From Myrica gale (lineage: Eukaryota; Streptophyta; Magnoliopsida; Fagales; Myricaceae): a stretch of DNA of 64,000 bases. Shown here one piece after another: positions 59,618-64,000 of this stretch. Within the stretch, counting starts at the first letter, position 1. Every line of letters begins with the position of its first letter. The position numbers were made by a program, and so were the translations under genes. The stretch is from assembly GCA_963930655.1 (NCBI GenBank), contig OZ005608.1, positions 11,470,001 to 11,534,000 on the forward strand, read 5' to 3'. The notes under the pieces were generated by a model that searched no databases, was not told the DNA's origin, and saw nothing but the letters and a program-made list of their open reading frames with translations.

Positions 59618-60400
59618 ATGATAATAAAAGGTTTGTTCAGGAGATATCAAAGATGGAACCCTGTGCATCCCACACTTGGGGCCTTTTGGGGCATGGGAGT
59701 AGGTATTGGTTGTGGTGTGGGATGGGGCCCTGGTTTTGGCCCTGAGGTTATTGGTTATGTTGGAGCTGGCTGCGGTGTTGGATTCAATGTGGGTATCACT
59801 CTGGCTGGTTTTGGCATTGGTCTGCCTGCAAATTGGCTCTTTGAAGTTCCTTACAAGGGTATATATTTATTTGTAAACCATTTCACATGACTGCATTTTT
59901 TTAGTTGCTTTGGATAGACAGATTAGTCAGTGTTTTTATGCATTTTGGGAAACATAAACACTTAATGTCTGATGTGGCTTGATTTTACAATTACCTACAT
60001 GCACAATGTTGGATTTGAATGATTCTATGTCCTGTCTAAGGATTAGTCTTGAGTGCCTAAGCTTGAGCACTGCAATCTTTTCCCAGCTGTTATGGCTGCA
60101 AAAGGTGGCGCATCGGAGTTAGCCCATTCCAGTGGGCTTCTGTCCTCGAAGGATATTGCAGGAGCTGGTTGGAATAACATTGCACCTCGCATCTCTGGTC
60201 TGCCAAGAGAAGCCTATAGAAGATTCTCAAGCTTTAAGCAAATTCATTCCTCAGACAAAGAGGTGGATTTATTTGGTTGGAAGAGCATTTTGCCAGTTCC
60301 AAATAGGTCTGTATGGGAAAGTTTAGGAACGTTTCATCGTGGCGTTTTCCATGCTCGCAAAAGTAAGCAAACAAAACTCCTTGTGTTGGTAGTAATTTGA
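59618..60400 (+). CDS. Cadmium-induced AS8-family protein, two or more coding exons
   Basis: Exon 59612-59858 follows TTCATTCTCAG and encodes MIIKGLFRRYQRWNPVHPTL, then GAFWGMGVGIGCGVGWGPGF, GPEVIGYVGAGCGVGF and GIGLPANWLF, the glycine-rich hydrophobic core of the AS8 (cadmium-induced protein) family. The donor AAGG|GTATAT joins TTTCCCAG|CTGTTATGG at 60087 in phase, giving VPYKAVMAAKGG, LAHSSGLL and WNNIAPRISGLPREAYRRFS. The frame stays open to TGA at 60400 (184 residues), or may splice at AAAA|GTAAGC (60362) to a small last exon near 61974-62011. The first ATG could instead be at 57829 (three more residues). The function of the family is not established; the core could insert in or associate with a membrane. 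Confidence 0.85.
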
Positions 60401-60981
60401 AAAAGCAAGTAATTTCTTATGACTGTGAAATATTGCTTTTAGCTGGTTGAGATTGATTCCTTGTATGATTCTTTTATCTTTTTATTCTCTTTTGTTCTTT
60501 TCTTTTTGCCTCCACCTTTTTCCCAGTTCGTTGATATTGCTGCATACTATTGACACGACTTTCATCTTTCTGATACGAATTTGTTGTCTTGTATTTGTTA
60601 CTACTAATGACCTACATTAAAATTCTGGAAGCTATTTGAAAAGCTACCATTAGTATCTATGGGAGTATTATTGATCATGGTAGTTTTGAACGATTTAAGA
60701 AGAGAACATGAAATTATGTGTTTGCATCATTTTCTACTCACTTCCTGATTTCCCTTGAAGTGAGTTCAAAATTATGCTTCATTTCACTAGGTATAGTTGT
60801 ACTCAACACTCAAAGCTAAATCACATTGGATTAAAAGATAAGAGAGCCACCAAACAAACGACTTCACAATGTTCACTGTTCTAGTCACTTTATTGCTCAA
60901 ATAAGAGTCCCTAGTAAGAAGAGTTTACTGAGTTTTCAGGCTTGAATGAACAGTAAACTAGCATCCAACCATTAAATAGAC

Positions 60982-61123
60982 CTTTTTTTTCGATAAGACA
61001 ATTGTATTGAAAGAAAAAAGGAATAGAAGAAGCAGTACAAAGGACTATACTGAACCCTCTATACCAAACAAGCTAGAAAACTAATGAAATCCAAAAACTC
61101 CGAAAAGGGAGAACCCAACATAG
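60982..61123 (-). mobile_element. 5'-truncated LINE fragment with 17 bp target duplication
   Basis: CCAACCATTAAATAGAC occurs exactly at 60965-60981 and 61124-61140. The 142-base insert begins with a T run (poly-A tail of a minus-strand insertion) next to TCGATAAGACAATTGTATTG, the inverted form of a plant L1 3' end. A long target duplication and poly-A tail identify target-primed reverse transcription. Confidence 0.9.
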
Positions 61124-61289
61124 CCAACCATTAAATAGACTTGAGGACTGAAAATAACAGACTCCCAGTAATCTTAGGTCCCACGTGGGTCACACATCAT
61201 CACCATAGTTCCAATTCAAAAAGCTGTCTCCAAAATGGGGATTCCATATTCTTCCATAAACCTTGGATCATGTACCCAGCAGTTAATGA

Positions 61290-61445
61290 AATTGAAATTG
61301 GGACAAGAAAGTGTTGCAATTAGTAGTTTGAAGATTCTATTGCATATGGGTAGTAATTTGGGGAGGTTTAACTATTAGTTCCCCAAGAAGAAAACCCCAA
61401 CTAAAGGTTGGGGTATAAATATTGAAATTTTTGATTTTTTCACGT
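61290..61445 (+). repeat. Dispersed repeat, second copy
   Basis: GGGACAAGAAAGTGTTGCAAT, TTTGAAGAT and CCAACTAAAGGTTGGGGTAT correspond to 25735-25830. The nature of the repeat is unknown. Confidence 0.6.
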
Positions 61446-61973
61446 TCATGCAATCTTAACCTTGAGAGAATCACCGTTGCCATTACCAAAGCCATCAACT
61501 CATCGTGGCCTAAGGCTTCTAAAACTAAATTTTATAGTTTTATTTGTTTTATTCTGTTTTTTTTTTGGGTAAATAAAGGCTCAAATTAATTTCCTTTTGT
61601 GATGTGGTTCCCATGCTTAGAAGATTTGTTTTGTTTTTTTTTAATGATTGGATTAAGTGCTCATCTTTTTTGAATACCTGTGATTTCATCTATCTTTGGA
61701 CTTTTATGTTTCTGCCTTTTTCTGATCAAGGAAATTGAAACAAAACAATGACACGTTCATCACTCACAGGTGCGAAAGATGATTAATGACTCGCAATACT
61801 CCCAGGTCATGTAACCTATCTGTTGTGAAAGTTGTAAGCATTCTGAGACACTGTTCTTATTTAGAATTGGTCCATCTCAAAGTACATGTTAGATACAATG
61901 TTGAAAGGTCCTTTTCTTTTGTTTTTGTATGTAGGTTCTTTATTCAGTACTACGTTTGGATTTTACTTTCCAG

Positions 61974-62011
61974 CAGAGGAAAAGGAATCAAAAAACAATA
62001 TTTCATTGTAA
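61974..62011 (+). other. Possible last exon of the AS8-family gene
   Basis: TTTTACTTTCCAG precedes CAGAGGAAAAGG; joined in phase to the donor at 60362 it would end the protein in TEEKESKNNISL before TAA. A tandem CAGCAG acceptor is present. This is inference from splice signals only. Confidence 0.25.
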
Positions 62012-63420
62012 TGCCCAAGTACCTATATTCTCATGCTCTAGATGTGCCTCTAGCAACAAAAATTGTTCACAACTGTTGGTAGTTCCCTGATTTGTAAAGA
62101 ATATAGGAAATGAGATAAGAAAGGAAGAAAAAAAATTTCCTCATGCTTTTCTCCCCCTAGAGTTAAACAATAACATCAGTCGAAGCTCTGGAACAAAAGA
62201 GTTATGAAAGTAGTTGTCTACAATAATCTATATCTTTTTAGATGAAGGACCTTTGCAAAATGGATATGAATTTGTAGATCTAGAGTTTCATTTAGAAAGA
62301 ATAAACAGTTCAAGTACCATGTCTGTGATTTGGGATTTCTGTGAGTCTCGAACTATCATCGGTGTAATGTAACCCAAACTAGATTTGGTTGAGAGAAAGA
62401 CCTATTTTGATCTCCAATTTCTGTTTTGATAAGTGCCTTTTTTGAAATATTTTAACCTGTGGCCTCTCTCTGGAGTAATACAATATATCCTTATTGAACA
62501 AGATACGAATATTTATTAGAACTTATTATATACTCTTCATAGAGGTATGAGTGAAAAGCACCAACTAGGAATACCAGGTAGTGAGTTTAAGTTCTCTTCA
62601 AATAAGACATGCTTCATTTAAATGCTTTACTACATCTATGCAAACACCTTCAGTTTGTTCTACGGTGATCAGAAGCTGATCGTGATGATTTGGTGTTGGT
62701 GTTGATGGTAGTTGTGATCGTAGTTAGTTCTTGTTCCATAGATGTAAAAGTTGGTAAATAAAGAGTTTGTGTTTGCAGAGGCGTCAGAGACAGTGGCTTG
62801 GGATTTTGAGGGCAGGAGAGAGTTACATTGGGAGACATTGGCGTGGGAGTGGTTTTGAAAGAACTTTGGGGCTGATGTTGGATACTTCCTTGTGAACAGA
62901 GTCGTAAGGGGTAACGGTTTTTGATCTGGAAAGTAGACTGGGTGTTGGGACATGATACTTGGTAGTGGTGGTGGTGGTCATGGTTTATGATAAATTTGAC
63001 ACCAGTGGTGATGTCTGACCCCTTTGAAGACCGAGGACTTTTTACCTTGTAGATCATGAGATCTAAGGCCTAAAGATGATTGTTCCTTATTGCTCACTTA
63101 AAAATCACCATTGTTTGTGTAAAGTATAGAGTTGATCGACCTTAATTATTATCACTAGCAGCCTACCAATCCGTGCACAAAGGGCTTTTCATATATATTA
63201 GTCAGATACCCCCACTATTGAATTTGATGTCCATGAAACATTTTTTTGAGTAGAATTTACACAAGCTCTCGGATTGCTAATTCTGACCTTCATGAATGGA
63301 AAAGAGCAATAAAATATTAAAGAGTTTTTGAGAAGGCAAGATGAACATACCCAAAACTTTCGTGTGTTGATTTGATGGCCAAGACTCGTTATATTACTGG
63401 TCTATGAGTTTCAATTCTCA
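62012..63420. other. Downstream region; minus-strand proline/threonine-rich open frame at 62650-63057
   Basis: The only notable frame is a 135-codon minus-strand ORF, rich in P, S, T, Q and H (for example TTPTPMSPNV, CPQNPKPLSLTPLQ). An overlapping second frame is open for 94 codons. I recognise no domain and see no splice evidence. It could be an N-terminal exon, a gene fragment or chance. Confidence 0.25.
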
Positions 63421-63433
63421 CTTCATAATTTAT

Positions 63434-63436
63434 GAA

Positions 63437-63486
<50 letters not shown>
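63434..63486. repeat. (CT)n(AT)n compound microsatellite
   Basis: About 13 CT units pass directly into about 12 AT units. Confidence 0.95.
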
Positions 63487-63736
63487 GCCTTTCTAAATAG
63501 GTCTGTATTCTTGGAATACGTAATTCAATATATATTTTCATATTATTCAGTTTAATCCATATTATTTCAAAAGAGCTGAACATTTCTTCTAACAACAACA
63601 GTGCATTTACTCCCTTTTGAGCCAATTATCCATTGGGATATCTTTTTTCCTTTTTGTCACTAATTGACAAAGGGCAAACATGAGCTCAGAACATCCAAGA
63701 CAGAGATTGAGATAGCCAAAAAAAAAGACTGCCAAG

Positions 63737-63896
63737 ATAGACTCCCTGAAGTAACCTTAGATATGCCTAAAAAACATGTGAATGAAATGACATGCATGCA
63801 ATTAAACAAATTCAATATAGACTCCCTGAAGTGACCTTAGATATGCCTAAAAAACATGTGAATGAAATGATATGCATGCAATTAAACAAATTCAAT
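63737..63896. repeat. 80 bp tandem duplication
   Basis: Units 63737-63816 and 63817-63896 are identical except for about two substitutions (AAGTAACC/AAGTGACC and ATGACATG/ATGATATG). Each contains ATGCCTAAAAAACATGTG and ATGCATGCAATTAAAC. The near identity suggests a recent event. Confidence 0.95.
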
Positions 63897-64000
63897 AAAT
63901 ATGATTGGAAAAAGCAATAAAAAACATGTGATTGTAGATGAACTAAATACTTCGAAAAATAAAATGAACAAAGAACATAAATTTTGATCCATTTGCATGA

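Noticed and set aside
1..64000. tRNA, rRNA, CRISPR, operon-type or organelle-derived sequence
   Set aside because: I scanned for tRNA T-loop patterns, direct-repeat arrays and plastid-like genes and saw none that hold up.

Overview
This is nuclear DNA of a flowering plant. It is AT-rich, with long non-coding stretches, spliced genes bounded by GT..AG introns, and many plant-type transposable elements (CACTA, Mutator/FAR1-type, hAT, Copia, large non-coding LTR elements, LINE, MITEs). The two genes I recognise match eudicot proteins best, and the repeat load suggests a medium or large, probably woody, eudicot genome. I cannot name the species.

Two host genes are supported. A five-exon BREVIS RADIX-like gene, closest to BRXL2, lies on the minus strand (coding 16830 down to 10620) with a 3.65 kb first intron and a complete predicted 368-residue product. 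A gene of the cadmium-induced AS8 family lies on the plus strand (coding about 59618-60400, leader exon near 57760-57831).

Layout. 1-720: decayed CACTA transposase fragment (DUF4218), minus strand. 1671-5041: Mutator-like element with about 200 bp terminal inverted repeats, a 9 bp target duplication and a broken FAR1-type transposase. 5280-about 10013: large non-coding LTR-type element. 10020-19000: BRXL2-like gene and its upstream region. 19000-25850: intergenic, with a candidate solo LTR and one relatively GC-rich stretch. 25852-30125: CACTA-type material with a TnpA-like remnant. 30848-32305: a 1.46 kb element with a 9 bp target duplication. 34503-about 49700: a CACTA element whose first ORF was split by a large LTR element (37049-45443), itself split by an hAT element (39331-42229). 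50143-56976: two Copia-type LTRs in opposite orientation around a Copia polymerase remnant. 57083-57482: MITE. 57500-64000: AS8-family gene and downstream DNA holding a short LINE insertion and an 80 bp tandem duplication.

The two host genes show no obvious functional link. The most informative feature is the three-level nest at 34503-49700: removing each insertion with one target duplication restores the host sequence, and nearly all stop codons in the split CACTA ORF are explained by C-to-T change. I found no convincing new biological system. Strong points are exact transposon boundaries, the full BRXL2-like gene model and a start codon sitting exactly at an exon edge in the AS8 gene.
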